Assembly: GCA_017591395.1 (NCBI GenBank)
Contig: WEDG01006400.1
Coordinates: forward strand, 62,001 to 126,000
Direction of reading: 5' to 3'
Origin: Schistocephalus solidus
Lineage: Eukaryota > Platyhelminthes > Cestoda > Diphyllobothriidea > Diphyllobothriidae
Length of the DNA: 64,000 nt
This document shows, one piece after another, positions 11,480-23,568 of this stretch. Numbering within the stretch: position 1 is the stretch's first letter; the number at the start of each line of letters is the position of its first letter. The notes beneath the pieces are model-generated. The model worked only from the letters and a program-made list of their open reading frames with translations. It ran no database searches and was not told the origin of the DNA. A program made the position numbers and the translations under genes.

Positions 11480-13300
11480 TCACGGAGGTCACCGAAAGGG
11501 CATTAAGATCGAGGTCCTGGAAAACGGAGCAGCTGTGGGGTTTGTGCATGGGAATTCGCGATAAAGCTTCCGCATATTAATTCTGTTTCCCTGGGCGGTG
11601 GACAACGTTAAAGTCAAAGTCTGCTAACAGTTGTTGCCATTGTGCTACCTGCCCTTCCGGTTCGTGAAATTTTTTTAGCCACTGCCGAGCTGAGTGGTCC
11701 GTCCGGATGATGAATGGTTTACCCTTCAGGAAAGCAGCTAACCTTTGGCGAAGACTAAGGCCTACATCTCACAGCGGGTAGCGCTGTTATTTCGTTCCGC
11801 TTTATGGAGTGTACGGCTGCCATACTGGAGCACGTGTTCTCTGCGACAGCACTCCTACGATCGCATGGCTGCTAGCTTCTGTATCGAGGATAAACAAGTC
11901 CCTTACGGCTCAGTTCAGGAAAACTAAGGATGGGGGCAGCGGTAAGGGTTTCGTTGAGGTGGGTGAATACACGTTCACACTCAGCTGTCCACCAAAATGG
12001 TCGCAAATTCTCCGTTAGTCTCGTGAGAGGAAAGGCGAGACGGTGATACGACGGTATGAGGGCCCTATAGTAGCCTGCTAGCCCTAGGAATGAGCGAACT
12101 TCGTTTCCGTTGGCTGGGTGTGGCCCATCCTTGACGCCCTCAATATTTTCAGGGTCGGTACTGAGGCCCTCACTGCTAACGATGTGGCCGAGGAAGGGAA
12201 TTTTTGTTTGTAGGAACATGCACTTTCTTGGGTTGAGCGTCAAACCGGCTTCATGATATCTCGTCAGGTTTTAGAGTACCATGGCACCCCACACGTTTAC
12301 GTCGTCCAAGTATACGAGGCACTTCTATGGGCAGAGATTCTGGAGTATTTTCTGCATTACGCGTTGGCATGTCGCCGCCGCGTTAGCCTAGCGCATAGGC
12401 ATTGTGGTGAACTCAAAGAGCCCCGATGGTAGAGGAAAGGCGGTTTTGGCGCGATTCTCTGGGTGAACTTCAATCTACCAATAGCTTGAGGACAGGTTGA
12501 GGGTGGTGAAGAATTTCTTCCCTGTCATAGAGGCTAGGAGGCCGTCCATACGGGAAAGTAGTCTATACGGTGACTACATTTAGGCTCCTGTAATCGACTC
12601 AGGGTCGAAGGGAATTGTCCATCTTTTTAATAAGAGACACCGGCGCTGCCTACGCGGTGTGGACGGTTTTATGATGCCTTGTTCAAGCATATTCTCCACC
12701 GATTGGTTTAGTGCTTCCGGGAGGTGGAAGGGTATCCGTCGGCATGGGAGGTTTTGCGGGGGAGCGGATCCGGTTTTTATTCAGTGCTGTACGGTGTTGG
12801 TCCGTCCAATAGCCTGGTCTGCCCATGTGAAAACGGATCAGAACGGCGCCAATGCATGGAAGAGGGATCGACGGTCAGAAGCCGGAATGTTGTCTGGTAG
12901 GATTTCCTCGATGGAGGAAAGTTCAATAGGTGGAGGTGTATAGATGTCGACACTGTTGACCTCCATGGCTAGCTTGTTGTCGTGGAGGAGGATCAAGGAT
13001 TATATGTCGGGAAGAAGGTAATGGCTCGGTCGTGTCGTTTTATAAATCACAGCTGAGGATGACGTTCCATTAAAGTTCGGAAGCGATGTCGGATAGTTTT
13101 GTCTTTGATAGAGATTGGGACTGCTGCAGAGCCGCTAAGCTGGAGGGCGGAATTGTTAGCGTTGGTGGTAGCGTGTTTCGCGAAGGAGACTATCGTGGAT
13201 CAGAGAGACTGTTGCCCCGCGTCTACTAAAATGCTAACTTTCTTATCAGCCACCGTGTCCGAAATTGTCAACGGCTTAAAATCACAGGAAATTGTAAACA
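11480..13300 (-). pseudogene. Gypsy-1 protease, reverse transcriptase and RNase H region
   Basis: Domains in minus-strand order: a protease remnant with ILVDAGQQ in place of LVDTGA near 13240; RT with FTTLNLSSSYW and the catalytic CLVYLDDVNVW box near 12300; the RT connection FLGHIVSSEGLSTDP (about 12190); and an RNase H remnant with FILDTEASSHAIVG (about 11880). Several stops and frame changes make it non-functional. The YLDD pair is retained. Confidence 0.75.
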
Positions 13301-14205
13301 AGGTGGTTAGGGGTAAAGGATGGCTACCCGAGTTGTGACCGCATGTTCTTGCGGCTTTATCGTACCGTTCGCAGTAGTAGCCGTCGGTATTACTCGATAT
13401 AAATGAGGTTTTTGGGGTTTGGCGTAGGGAGGTCTTTGCGAGCATGGTAGGACTGGGGGGTCGCCCCACGTAGTTGGTCGTCGAGCGATTGGAGGCTCCT
13501 GAGCTAGGGGAAATTGGGTGCGCCGAGTTGCATCTAAAACAATGGCCTCTTTGGCATTAGCCGGAGGGTGGATGGTGAAGATCATGGTCAATTTTAGGTC
13601 GCGTATGCCGATTATCATGCGCCTAAACGTCAAGTCCTGGTCATCATGGGGTGGGGGGGGGGGAAAGGCGCGAATAGAAGTGCTTTAGTTCGATGTAGAA
13701 ATCTATTAAAGCCTCACCCCCACGTTGGGTTCTGTTGAAGAAGCGTTGTTTTTCCGCAGCCACACTTGACTCAGACTGGAAAATTTGTTTTAGAGCCTCG
13801 AAATACTCTTCGAAGGAACAGAAAGGGGAGGGTGCCAGCCCATCTACCTTGTAAACAAGGTCAGTCGCAAGCGGGGATTTGAGAGTGGTCTTCCTGAGTT
13901 TGTCAATGACCAGCTCTAGGTAGGGTGTTGTTGCCGACATTCATTTGGCGAATTCATCACCTGCACGCAAGATTGGCAGTTGTATTGGTTGGGGGATGAA
14001 GACTGATGACGCGGATGTTTGGGTGTTGATGGTGTGAATACGACGGGGTTGGTCAGGGGGCGTTGATGCACAGTTTTAAGGCGTTCAAAAATGTCAGAAT
14101 AGATGTCAGGGGAGGAGAATAGCGACAAAGGGTAGGCAGATACAAGTTTCGGGGGCGTGCAAGATGTTGGCGTGGGTTTCCTGACGGGATTTTTCATGTT
14201 GGACA
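13301..14205 (-). pseudogene. Gypsy-1 gag region
   Basis: Minus-strand frames give a possible start MSNMKNPVRKPT (near 14200) and a capsid-like segment with FEEYFEALKQIFQSE and RGGEALIDFYIEL. A retrotransposon-gag end (RMIIGIRDLKL) and a Cys-rich box GYYCERYDKAARTCGHN follow. The box resembles the CsRn1-type Gag motif. A poly-C tract (plus-strand G run at 13650-13661) causes one of the frame changes. Confidence 0.65.
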
Positions 14206-14221
14206 TCACTGCCACAAAATT

Positions 14222-14929
14222 TGTAATGTACCGAAATATATGGAATAGAAGGATTATTGATACAATAAACGTTACAGAAATGGTAAGAGGAAATATGGTA
14301 TATACGATTATTGATACACTGAACGTGATTAGGTTTGAAACGATATGGCGGACGACGAACGAAATATGACTTATCGGAGAGACGGCGGCGGGTCCGATTT
14401 CCAAGCACACACATTATTATGCTTCGTCTACAAAAGTGGGAGATGCCTCTGTTAAAACAAAAAGTATCTCCGGTTTTGGTCCGTTACACGATGCGACATC
14501 GCAAAAATTGTAAACGCGCGGGTAACCCGCGACTCATACTAGTCGAATTATTCAAACACATTTCACATTGTCCCTCAAATGGGCGTATTTTGCGACGTTC
14601 TCAAGCTGAAACCAATGCTTTAAACGTAAAAGATATATTTAGGTGCATAAATGCACAAAACACCTCTTAGATTACCCACGAACGAATACTTCCGTTATGG
14701 TTGCCAGCCGATTCACATTCACTCCGCAGCAAAACCACAGATATAAGAGAAAAAATAAAATAAAAATTGAAAATGCAAATTTAAGCCGTAAGATATAAGC
14801 CTGTACTGCTAGATTCTTACGAGAAATGTTGCAAATAAGGGTAGTCTTGTTTTTTATAAAGTATGTATGTTAATTGGTATGGCTCTTAGTGCAAACACCA
14901 AGCACTCTGCCACTTGCCTCAGCAATTTT
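14222..14929. other. Unassigned AT-rich sequence
   Basis: No gene seen. Two related stretches beginning ATTATTGATACA lie about 55 bp apart (14250-14330). The left edge TGTAATGTACCGA matches 12 of 13 bases of the LTR-like end at 9918, but similarity stops there. Confidence 0.4.
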
Positions 14930-15420
14930 GAATCCTTATTGCCTTGTTGGATTCAGAAGGTGGAAAAGGTATTGGCCCTTAGAAGTCTGTGTACAGCATT
15001 GGTTTGAAGGGGGAGTTGGCCGTTCTCGTTGCAGCCGCCGACGCCACGGTGATCTAACCCCAACTTCCACGCAGGGTGGTTAGGCTCGATGTGTACACTA
15101 AAATTGTCAATCATAGCCAGCACGTCTGTTGTACGTGATTTATCCAAAGGATAAGACCGATTTTCGAGTAAACGTTTCTTCACCACGTCAGGGCTGGTCC
15201 TTAACGGACAAAGCACTAATTATGGTGGCAAATTTGACTTCCTGAAGAGGCAGATGCAGTGTCATAAGACGCCATTTGGGGCCCAGCGACGGATATGGTG
15301 GCCAGCTTAAAATGTGTTTTTGGATGAAAAATGCAACGCCAGCCTCGCTTCTCTCTACCATTGGGCAGCTTCTCTGGAATAAGGTTTAATTTTGGACTGC
15401 TTTCCATCGGTACTTGGTGA
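14930..15420 (-). mobile_element. LINE family N2 endonuclease fragment
   Basis: Minus-strand frames show an AP-endonuclease-type domain: a segment near KRGWRCIFHPKTHF, then QEVKFATIISAL, DKSRTTDVLAMIDNF (in place of LIVLGDFNAR), HPAWKLGLDHRGVGG and NENGQLPLQTN. The order matches the endonuclease of a cestode LINE whose RT relic lies at 21270-22900 and whose endonuclease start lies at 23330. Frameshifts and a lost GDFN motif make it a relic. Confidence 0.65.
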
Positions 15421-16065
15421 CCGTTGCTGCAAGTTACAACGTTGTGGTTTTAATTTAACAGTTGTGGATTTTCAGATTAATTTTCAATGCATAGTATCGA
15501 CGGAGAGCGTTTTGCTTAGGATGCCACTTAGCGTTTACGATTAAGGAAACCTAGGCTTAAGTGGTCAAACTTAGACGTTAGTGTTCGGTTTGGGATTTTT
15601 TCTTATGCTTTTCACGATTATTTGGTGGCATGTGTGCGGAAATCGCCCGACAAGTAGCGTCAGTCTACTGCGGTTACGTTGCGTTTCACCATTTTACTTG
15701 CAGATTAGTTCATCCGTATTTTCGCCATTGTGTGTCATTTCAAACTCATGGATTGAAATACCCGTTTACGTTGCATTTATCGAGTGATAATACCGGATTC
15801 ATTAAAGGAGATCTCCCATTTTAGTAGAATGATCTACCCACTCTCCCTCCGACATTATGTATCTTGTTCTCCAATCAGCATGAAAAAATTACGATTAACT
15901 CAAATGGCTCGTTCGAATATGGGCTTGTTATTCGCCTAGCCTGTAAGAGCTTCCCTCAATTGTGGCCTTTCTTCGTGATAGGACTTAGAAGTACACTTGG
16001 TTGAAGCGGGTTTCACGTGTTATATCGATCACTCAGGCTTAGCTTCTTTCAGTTTGTTTCAGTTA
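15421..16065. other. Unassigned T-rich sequence
   Basis: The plus strand is T-rich with short open frames (15581-15824) but no motif. Nothing assignable. Confidence 0.4.
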
Positions 16066-16112
16066 ATTTGGTAAGGGTGATAGGCAAAGCCTTTGAAAAC
16101 CCCATTGTTTAC
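16066..16112 (-). repeat. Inverted copy of LINE N4 3' end
   Basis: On the minus strand GGGGTTTTCAAAGGCTTTGCC followed by TATCACC and two ACTGA repeats matches the 3' UTR at 17510-17560 (GGGTTTTCAAAGGCTCTGCC, then TATCTCC and ACTGA repeats). The coding part is not seen, so only a short 3' tail is claimed. Confidence 0.5.
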
Positions 16113-16699
16113 ATGCCGGTGTGTCCTATACATATGTGTACGTCTTCTTGAGAATTTCCCGTATGCATATACATTTCACAAAATAAAAGTAGCATTTTTT
16201 ACCAATAGTTCATGCCTGGAATTATCGTGGCATTACTTTGGGTTCAGGTTATTGAGGGAATGCAAGTAACACATATGATTATCCAAACTATTCTTGGAAA
16301 GCTGTAGGGACTTCGCATCCACGATTGGTTACGAAAAATCATTCCAATGTTTTATTAACCGTTTCGTGAAGAATTCAGAGGGGAGTTTTCATTTTTTCCT
16401 AGGTAACCGTTAAAACACTCTTTGAAAAGCTGATATCCACTCATGACTGTAATATCCTAAAATAACGATGCATGATAATTAATTTTCCAATACTGCCGAT
16501 AAATTCAACTAAGTCTAATTAGTCGGCAGACCCTACCCCGGAATCGACTGCACTCGCATCTGATTGGAAGTGCTTATCCCTTTGAATCGACAGCAGACAT
16601 TTCTTCCTCTGTCGAATGAATACTCTCGAACGTCAATAACAGACTTGTCTTGACGCTAACAATTCTCACCCTGATACATTTACCCCATTCTGTATAGCT
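16113..16699. other. Unassigned sequence between two N4 tails
   Basis: No recognisable coding content. It lies between the inverted N4 tail and the plus-strand N4 fragment. Confidence 0.35.
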
Positions 16700-17580
16700 G
16701 TTTTATTTTCAAATTTTACTATTTCTAAACAAATGCCAAATAATCCGACTATGGTCTAGTTCCAGAAGGATGACTAGGTTTGAATATCAGTACTTCATCA
16801 GTGGTCACCAACTCCAGGAGGTAAATATTCTTAAGGACTTGGGTATATGGATAACACCCACTCTCAAACCATCGTCGCACTGTGCGAATATAGCAAAGAA
16901 AGCAATGTGTATCTTAGGCGCAATCAGGAGATCCTCCGTGAATTTTGACGGAGAGCTTTTAGGGTGCGTGTTTGGAACATTTATCCAACTGGTGTTGGAA
17001 TATTGCGATCAGGCGTGGCACCCTTAGACGAAACATAACTACGCTCTGCTGGATAAAGTTCAACGGAGGGAACGAAACTACTCAGCGGATTGGACTGCCT
17101 ACCCTATGAGGGCCGACTAGAAAGACTTAAAATTTTTCCTCTCTCTTATAGGCAATACAGAGGGGATATGATCTTAGTCTTCAAAATGGTCAGAGGAGTT
17201 TATTGTGCTATTCAGATGGCCAACATTTTTGAATTGGCAAACATGACACGTCTCCGAGGTCACCAATACAAACTGAAAAGAAAACACGCCAAACTTGAAG
17301 TGTGGGCCAACTTCTTTTCCCAACGGGTGATTGAAGAATGGAACAAATTGTTAACTTCGGTTGTTCAGGTTGAAAGCGTTGAAATGTTTGAAATAAGACT
17401 TGATGAATGTTTACTTGATGACATAAATATAGTCGACAGCAATGATCGATATGCTTAAACGGCTATCGCCTTATAAAATTTGCTTATTTTGCTAACATCT
17501 ATCTGTAAATAGGGTTTTCAAAGGCTCTGCCTATCTCCTTTATATAAACTGAGTTATACTGAATAAAAAAATTATTGAAG
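16700..17580 (+). mobile_element. LINE family N4 3' end (RT C-terminus and 3' UTR)
   Basis: Plus-strand frames read NILKDLGIWITPTLKPSSHC, IAKKAMCILGAIRRSS and LVLEYCDQAWHP. After a TAG and a frame change come LPYEGRLERLKIFPLSYR, RGDMILVFKMVRG and RVIEEWNKL. This is the classical C-terminal RT domain of CR1/Jockey-type LINEs. The 3' UTR carries GTTTTCAAAGGCTCTGCC and ends in ACTGA repeats and an A-rich tail. It is truncated at the 5' end and not coding-competent. Confidence 0.85.
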
Positions 17581-17811
17581 ACCTAGATTGTATTAAACTC
17601 TCTACAGGGAAAATCTGGCCACATATCTGGCAAAGTCCAAATCTATGAGAGATTCAGTCAACCTTGTGTTCGTTGTAATTTCTTCTAATGTACTGTGTAG
17701 CCTGTTGCTCAGTTCATCTTCTGTTTCGTTAAAAGTCCCTCCCGGATTTTGTTGGTGACATTTTCGTTCACATGATGTGCTCACATCGATTTTGTGTGAT
17801 ATAACACCGGG

Positions 17812-18039
17812 CTAATTTCGGCCTTTATCCTGCCGCTTGGCAGCGGCCTTCTGCTGCTGCATGTGCTTCCATGCGGCCTTGTTAGACTCCAGTTTTGTGA
17901 ATTCACTGAGGTACATGCTTTTGCTGCACAAACCTGAGTCTGCCTGTATTAATACGGTACTCCTGAGGACTCTGCAGTTATTTGCAACGACTTTGTTCTT
18001 CGTCTTTTCGGGTTCCGCACGAGGTTGTGTGTAGTGATA
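17812..18039 (-). CDS. Candidate terminal coding segment, Lys/Gln-rich C-terminus
   Basis: A 75-codon minus-strand frame ends FTKLESNKAAWKHMQQQKAA, then KRQDKGRN and a stop at 17812. Its last 30 codons favour G/C-ending codons (CTG, GAG, AAG, GCC, CAG), unlike the surrounding T-rich DNA, which suggests real coding. It overlaps the 17949-18154 frame in a different phase. A splice or frameshift must join them, or only one is real. A further open frame (17602-17784) lies downstream. Confidence 0.35.
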   Translation of the reverse strand, partial: YHYTQPRAEPEKTKNKVVANNCRVLRSTVLIQADSGLCSKSMYLSEFTKLESNKAAWKHMQQQKAAAKRQDKGRN

Positions 18040-18229
18040 TTAATACTTTCTGTCAGGTGTGTATAGACTGATTTCTCGGTCATTTCAGTACCATTTGTAT
18101 GCAGAGAATCTGGTGGCGTAATCTTTTTGCGACTTATGGACACTGTTATTAGCTCTGAGAGAAAGTTGAGATTTCCCTCTAAACGTCTGACTTACGTGGC
18201 AAGATCAAGTTTTCCATCGCGGTGTGCAT
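17949..18229 (-). CDS. Candidate small gene with 41-bp mini-intron, unknown protein
   Basis: Proposed exons are 18196-18229 (reading MHTAMENLILP) and 17949-18154 (reading LITVSISRKKITPPDSLHTN and on to a stop). They are separated by a GTAAGT...TTTCTCTCAG intron at 18155-18195 that is only 41 nt. Both splice sites are near consensus and the frame stays open (79 aa). A second minus-strand frame (17812-18039) overlaps the end of this one, so the true continuation is uncertain. I do not recognise the product. It could be a decayed gene cut by the LINE N4 tail at 17580. Confidence 0.4.
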
Positions 18230-18417
18230 GCACAAGCGGAATTACTTCGTTAGTGTTTGGTTCCAAAGCAGTTGGTGGAAGACTGCAACTTCCTTCGTGA
18301 CTGGCGGCGTGGGTTTTATTACGTGTTATTCAAAGCGATTGAAATATTTCTGGAAGAACTTGTTCAAAGAAAGAAGTGAGCAGTTAAAATAAGTAAACAG
18401 GATTACGCCCCTTAGAG

Positions 18418-18500
18418 TATATTAGTGGTTAGGTGATCAGGACATCGCACGATGGTCGACTTTTGGGGGCATGGTCGGAGGTTCAACTCCAGCCGATGTC
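18418..18500 (+). repeat. tRNA-like pol III promoter head (candidate SINE)
   Basis: TAGTGGTTAGGTGATCAGGA (A box) and GGAGGTTCAACTCC (B box, ending at 18490) are spaced as in a tRNA with a long variable region. They are followed by AGCCGATGTCGAATTC. No paired acceptor stem closes the unit, so a tRNA-derived SINE head is the best reading. Confidence 0.5.
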
Positions 18501-21269
18501 GAATTCATTTTTCCTCCTGCAGAGTTGGAACGTACATGCATACCTCAGCCATGCTTCTGTTGATTAGCTGAGACTGCAGTCATTTATAAGCCTACATTGT
18601 AACCTATTCCAAAGAAGCAAATGTATCGGTAGTAGGTTTGTTTGCTCAACGAATTTGAGCAGTCAATTTTTAGAAACATTTAAGCGACTCAACCTTTTAT
18701 GTAACGAGTCCTTCTACTTTTGCGAGCAGAATCAAGAAGCATTGATGCTGGTTTTGGGAGCGTGTGAACTTCAAAGCTTGTGCGGCTCGTTGGGACAACC
18801 TCCCGAACGTGGGATAATCCACGGTTCAGTAATATAGTGAAAGCAAAGGATTCATCTCAATCTAAATATATATTTCCAAATTTCGGAGATGATACAGTTC
18901 ACTTGTCAGTTATTTCAGATACACATGCCTTCTACACTAAGGAATAGAATGAAAACCTCGTATGCTCCAAGGGCTTGAACTACGAAACGAATTTCAAAAT
19001 TGTACGGAGGCATGTGGCGCTTTAGTGTAGTATTGGCTTGTTACATGATAAATGTGCATCCTAACTTGTGTTGAGAGTACCAAAAGTACAACTCTTACGT
19101 GTGCCGCATTTGGCTTTCTGTTAATTTTTTGATCTGTTGCTTACGTTTGAATGGCATTACCTCTCTACCGATTCAGAACTTCTTAGCGATTCTGGTAAGA
19201 AAAATTTGACGTGGCTTTCAATATTGAAAACAATCTTATGTTTAAAGTAGTAGTCAATTTTTGTCCTCAGAGTTTGATCTTCAGTGGGATTTCGCTGATT
19301 ATAGATAGAATTCGTTTCACAGACAATCAGCCTGCTTGTTAGGTTACGGTTATGTTTTTGGTTTACATCTGAAACAAACAAGTCGGTATTACTTCGAGTA
19401 TTCCATTCCATGTTTTCCATTAAATCTCATGGTAAAGGTACCCCTATGGACTTCGGATTATGGAACTAATGATTCCTTGGGACATTCACTGTTGTCGATT
19501 TGCGAATATTGGATTGATCTTATTACTAGCATTTATGTTGTCTGCTTGTGTCGACCGTTTAGCGGCAAGGATCCCTTTACCATCAGGATTTATTGCTACA
19601 ATGTTACCTCATACTATGCGCTCCTGTTGTGTGCTATTGTTCTAAGGCGTTTGGCTGTTCCCTTTATTTTGTGAAGCCATACAGTTTTGATTAATCTCCT
19701 GAGTTTTTTCCATTCATATGCGATTGCAACTGTTTTCGTGAGGTATTCCTATGGTATATTATACACCTGCGGGCGCTTACGCCATTTGGCCACTACATTG
19801 GAGTTTTCTTTGGTGTTTGCCTTATTCGACTAACTGTTGATTGTTCCCAGTTGCTTAGACAATGCCTATCTCGTGTACATTTCTGGAATTTTTCATTCAA
19901 AAATCGGCCTTTCCTTTTCCTACCCAGCTGAAACATGCGTGTTTCTCAAACAGCGCATCCAATGTTTTTGATATTCATGCATGCATTTGTGTTCTTGGCT
20001 TATGTTTTACTTTCTGTATATGCCCACAGCCAATTAAAATCGGCTCCATCATAAAGTATCTCAAACAATTGTTGCAGAATAGGCTGTGGTTTGATATCCG
20101 CACAACTTCCTAGCGTAAGTTTTCTTGAATAAGTATGGGCGTTATCCAACTCGCATTACCGTTCCCTTCTTTGTGCACCTCTTTCCGATCGCAGTACTAA
20201 GTAAGGTCAGGTTGAACCTTACACTGCCCCCTTTAGCAGGCTTTCGGTACGTTCTTTGCGCAACCCTACATGTTTCTCTAACTCCTTTAAATTTTCCCGA
20301 ATGCCACGACAAGTACTGCATTCTTAGGATTTGTCTTGGATTGTTGTTGATTCGCCTAATTTCAGTCTCGCCAAGGAATCCTGTGTGTTTACCATATGAC
20401 TTTGACTCGAGGTTTTTTGGGCTTGGAACCAACGTTCCTGATTACTCCATGCTATATGATATGTCCGTTAAGGTTTCACATATGAAAGACACATGTATTC
20501 AATACCTTCCTCGAAGGCAGCCGGTTGATACCAAAGCCTGATCCCTATCCTAATGGCTGTGTCTCCCATCATTTTAGACACTGAAATGCAATACCATCCA
20601 CCGGTTCGCGGAAGCGTCGAATGTCCATTTTATCTCAATACTTGCAGTTAGTTTGGCGAGCAGCATGTTTTTACCTTGACAGTTCGCACGTAATCAGGTA
20701 AGTTTTACAGATTTCAGTGCATATAAGTACACCATCTGACAGTTCTGAGGGTTTAAACCTTTGGTATTTAATTCGGTATAAGTAGTACACGTAACACGCA
20801 GGAAAATTTTCTTTTACACTTAAAATTTTACTGCTGTACCCTTATTTGTCTTTCCATACCACAGGATACGAAAATCACATTCGCATAAAATTTTATTCGG
20901 CTTTCATGTTTATTTGTGCAGCAGGTATAAGCTTCCGGCTGTCAGTTTATTCACTCAATTTCATGCGTACCACCATGTTAGCCTTTGGAGTGCGTAATAA
21001 TGCATGGGATTAAGGGTTGCCTTTGTTGACCGGAATTTGCCGCCGTATCCTATGGCAAAATCAACATTAAAAATGTTGTTTATATACCGTGTTTGTAATA
21101 CTTTGGCTGTCTCATTCGTTTCTTGCGTGTTCTGTATACCTTTCTGTCGCGCGATGAGCCCGGCAAAAAACTGTTGTTTGGTCTAGCACGCACACTTGCA
21201 CACTGAGTTATTTATAAACTGTCACGTTTGCACTACGCGTACTGTTAAAATTTACTGTAAGTGGCCTAA
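18501..21269. other. Unassigned T-rich sequence
   Basis: A 2.8 kb stretch with many short plus-strand frames, the longest 138 codons (20125-20541). None has a motif I recognise. Composition is T-rich on the plus strand throughout, which creates hydrophobic chance frames. No transposon domain was seen. Confidence 0.35.
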
Positions 21270-22900
21270 ATTCTTTAAAAATTAACTGGCCAAAAGCTGG
21301 AAGAACTTCAGGCTACAGAAGAACCTGTCACTCTTGGGACAAAGCGTTGTCTACTGCGAGGCATAATAAATAGAATTGGCATGCACATCCTGCGTCCCAT
21401 ACGTTGCCAACACAAGATATGGTCAGATGATAACGACAGATGGGCTGCACAAAGCGTACGTCAACCATAGAATCGAAAAATACATGGCAGCCTTCAAATA
21501 ATATCGTCACTTGCTGCAGGAGCAAGTGTGAGCAATACAAAACATATAAACTGCTCGCATAACTGAAGGCATATATGACCACATGCATCGCAACAATACA
21601 TCGAATTTCACCATTTCTATAAAAACTTTTTTAAGATCCCCAAATCAAAGAAACCACACCGCAGTTCATCGTCAATGGAACCACACTCCTAAAGGAGAAA
21701 TTTCGGAATCTGATGCACTGAGTTGAGAACTTCAGGGGTGCAACAAATCGCTCATATACAATCCCCGACGTCATCAATGATAAATATCCAGATGGAAATA
21801 AAAAAAGCTGGACTTCCCTATCCCTCTCTCAGAAATACTGCAAGCAGTAGGTCAAATCTGCAGCGGGATAGTGCTGGAATTTGACGAAACCCTGACTTAA
21901 GTCGATGAACACGACGGCCCCCTGCCGATGGGTTAATTTGAATACTTTTCAGGAAATGCGTCTGGAAGAACGAGGCTCCCAGGATTTCAAGTATGCCACC
22001 AACGTACGTATCTACAGACGCAAGGGCTACCGTTCACTCTGAGGCAAGCACAAAGACATTCCCCTCCTTACCATTTCGGGAAAAATCTTTGCCCATGACA
22101 TCTTTAATAGCCTAAACCCCCACTTGGATCAAGGAATGCTCACGGAAAGCTAATGTGTTTTCGGTGCTCCCGCGAAACTCCCAATACGATATTCACCACA
22201 CGTTTACTTCAATAGAAGTGCTATGAAATGCGGCAACGCCTCTTCAATACATTTTTAGACCTGATGAAGGCCATCGATACAATTAATCACGAAGGAATGT
22301 TGAGGTGCATCCAGAAATTGATTCATGCACATAGTAAGCTTACATCAAAAACGGAATAATGGCACGCGTCGTTGACAATGTGACAGTCTTAGAAGGGTTC
22401 CAAGTGATATCTTACTAATAGAGACATACCATGAGGAATGGTCTGGAATAAGCATCTTCATAGGTCCGTCGGTCAGTATCTTAACATCCAACGAATGCGA
22501 AAATTCCTGCGAACATAAAGAAACCCCTATCAATGAAGTACTCTTCGAATACGATTATGCACTTAATGCCACGGTAGAAGAAGTGATATAAAAAGCATAA
22601 AACTCTTTGCCCCCAGCTGCGCAAATTTCGGACTGATCATCAACACAGAAAAATGGTGGTCATATGCCAACCAGCATTAATGGAGGAAAACAGTGTTCGT
22701 TAGACTAAGATACTTGGAACTTGACTCGTACCAGTAGGCAAGTTCGTTTACTTAGATAGTATCATGTCAAACAATACCGCGGTTGCTGACAAAGTGAACT
22801 ATTGGATCTTTAAAGCCAGTCAAGTCTTTGGACGGCCACATGAAACTCAAGGAGTACAGGTAAAGAATCCTAACGACATGACCGTGCGGCACATAAACAC
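21270..22900 (+). mobile_element. LINE family N2 relic: linker and reverse transcriptase
   Basis: Plus-strand frames, with many shifts, read LEELQATEEPVTLGTKRCLL, IWSDDNDRWAAQSV and FFKIPKSKKPH. RT motifs follow: GKNLCP (for GKIFA) near 22085, LLQxKCYEMRQRLFNTFLDL then MKAIDTINHEGM near 22230 (motif A), and CANFGLIINTEKW near 22640. These follow the order of the N2 LINE whose endonuclease fragments are at 14930 and 23330. Heavily decayed. Confidence 0.75.
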
Positions 22901-23329
22901 GGACCCTTTACGCCAACCAGGCCAGGAATCTTAACTACTGCCACTAAAATACTCAACAATGCAAACCCGTAGGTCACACCATCCAAATAATTTTGCTCTT
23001 TTACAAAGCACAGCCGTATTGGAGTTCGGCACATGTCCGTAGGGTTAAAGCAGCCGACTTTAGGGTAGCTGTTGTTACCTTCGCGCGGAAAGGGGTTGGA
23101 AAAGGTGCCCAAAATAATTGCTGGAAACTTATACCCTACGAAATTACTCTGTGGCTCATACAGGCAAATTTCGTGGTCGAAATATAAAAATAAACAATGA
23201 AAGCCCTTGTTTATATTCCCTCCGCACCACCCCACAGACAGCTATTGTGAGTCAGTCCACTCTGACTGCTAGTATGTTTGCTCTATTTAAAATAATCCGT
23301 CGAGCCACTGGTCTGCAAGAAGGACAACG
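22901..23329. other. Unassigned sequence between N2 fragments
   Basis: A 121-codon minus-strand frame (22870-23235) and plus-strand frames overlap here with no motif. It probably contains the decayed end of the upstream LINE. Confidence 0.35.
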
Positions 23330-23568
23330 CCAGTAACTCGAGAACGGGTATGCTCAAAAGTGGACATCGTTGCTCTCAGCGAGACCCGATTGTCTGAAAA
23401 TGATCAACTAGAGAAGATAGGTACTGGTCACAACTTCTGAATCGACCGCCCAAAGGCAAGTTTATGCAATGTTAGCATCCTCTTTACCAACCATAATAAA
23501 ATCATGGGACGAGTGTCCTTTCTGCCAGAGGACTTTAGCTACCACCAGACTTGCATGCTATTTCCGCG
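23330..23568 (+). mobile_element. LINE family N2 endonuclease start fragment
   Basis: The plus strand reads SKVDIVALSETRLSENDQLE then KIGTGHNF, a stop, and DRPKAS. A frame change leads to KIMGRVSFLPEDF. VDI-ALSETR is the first catalytic block (Glu in SETR) of the N2 endonuclease. The fragment stops abruptly at about 23568, where LINE N1 RT sequence begins. Confidence 0.65.

Noticed and set aside
9918..14235. A pair of gypsy-1 LTRs beginning TGTAATGT(C/A)CCGA
   Set aside because: Only the first 13 bases agree between 9918 and about 14223. True LTRs should match along their length, so a pair is not claimed.
20125..20541. 138-codon plus-strand open frame
   Set aside because: Lies in T-rich DNA where long hydrophobic frames arise by chance. 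No motif, no splice context, and an equally plausible antisense frame.
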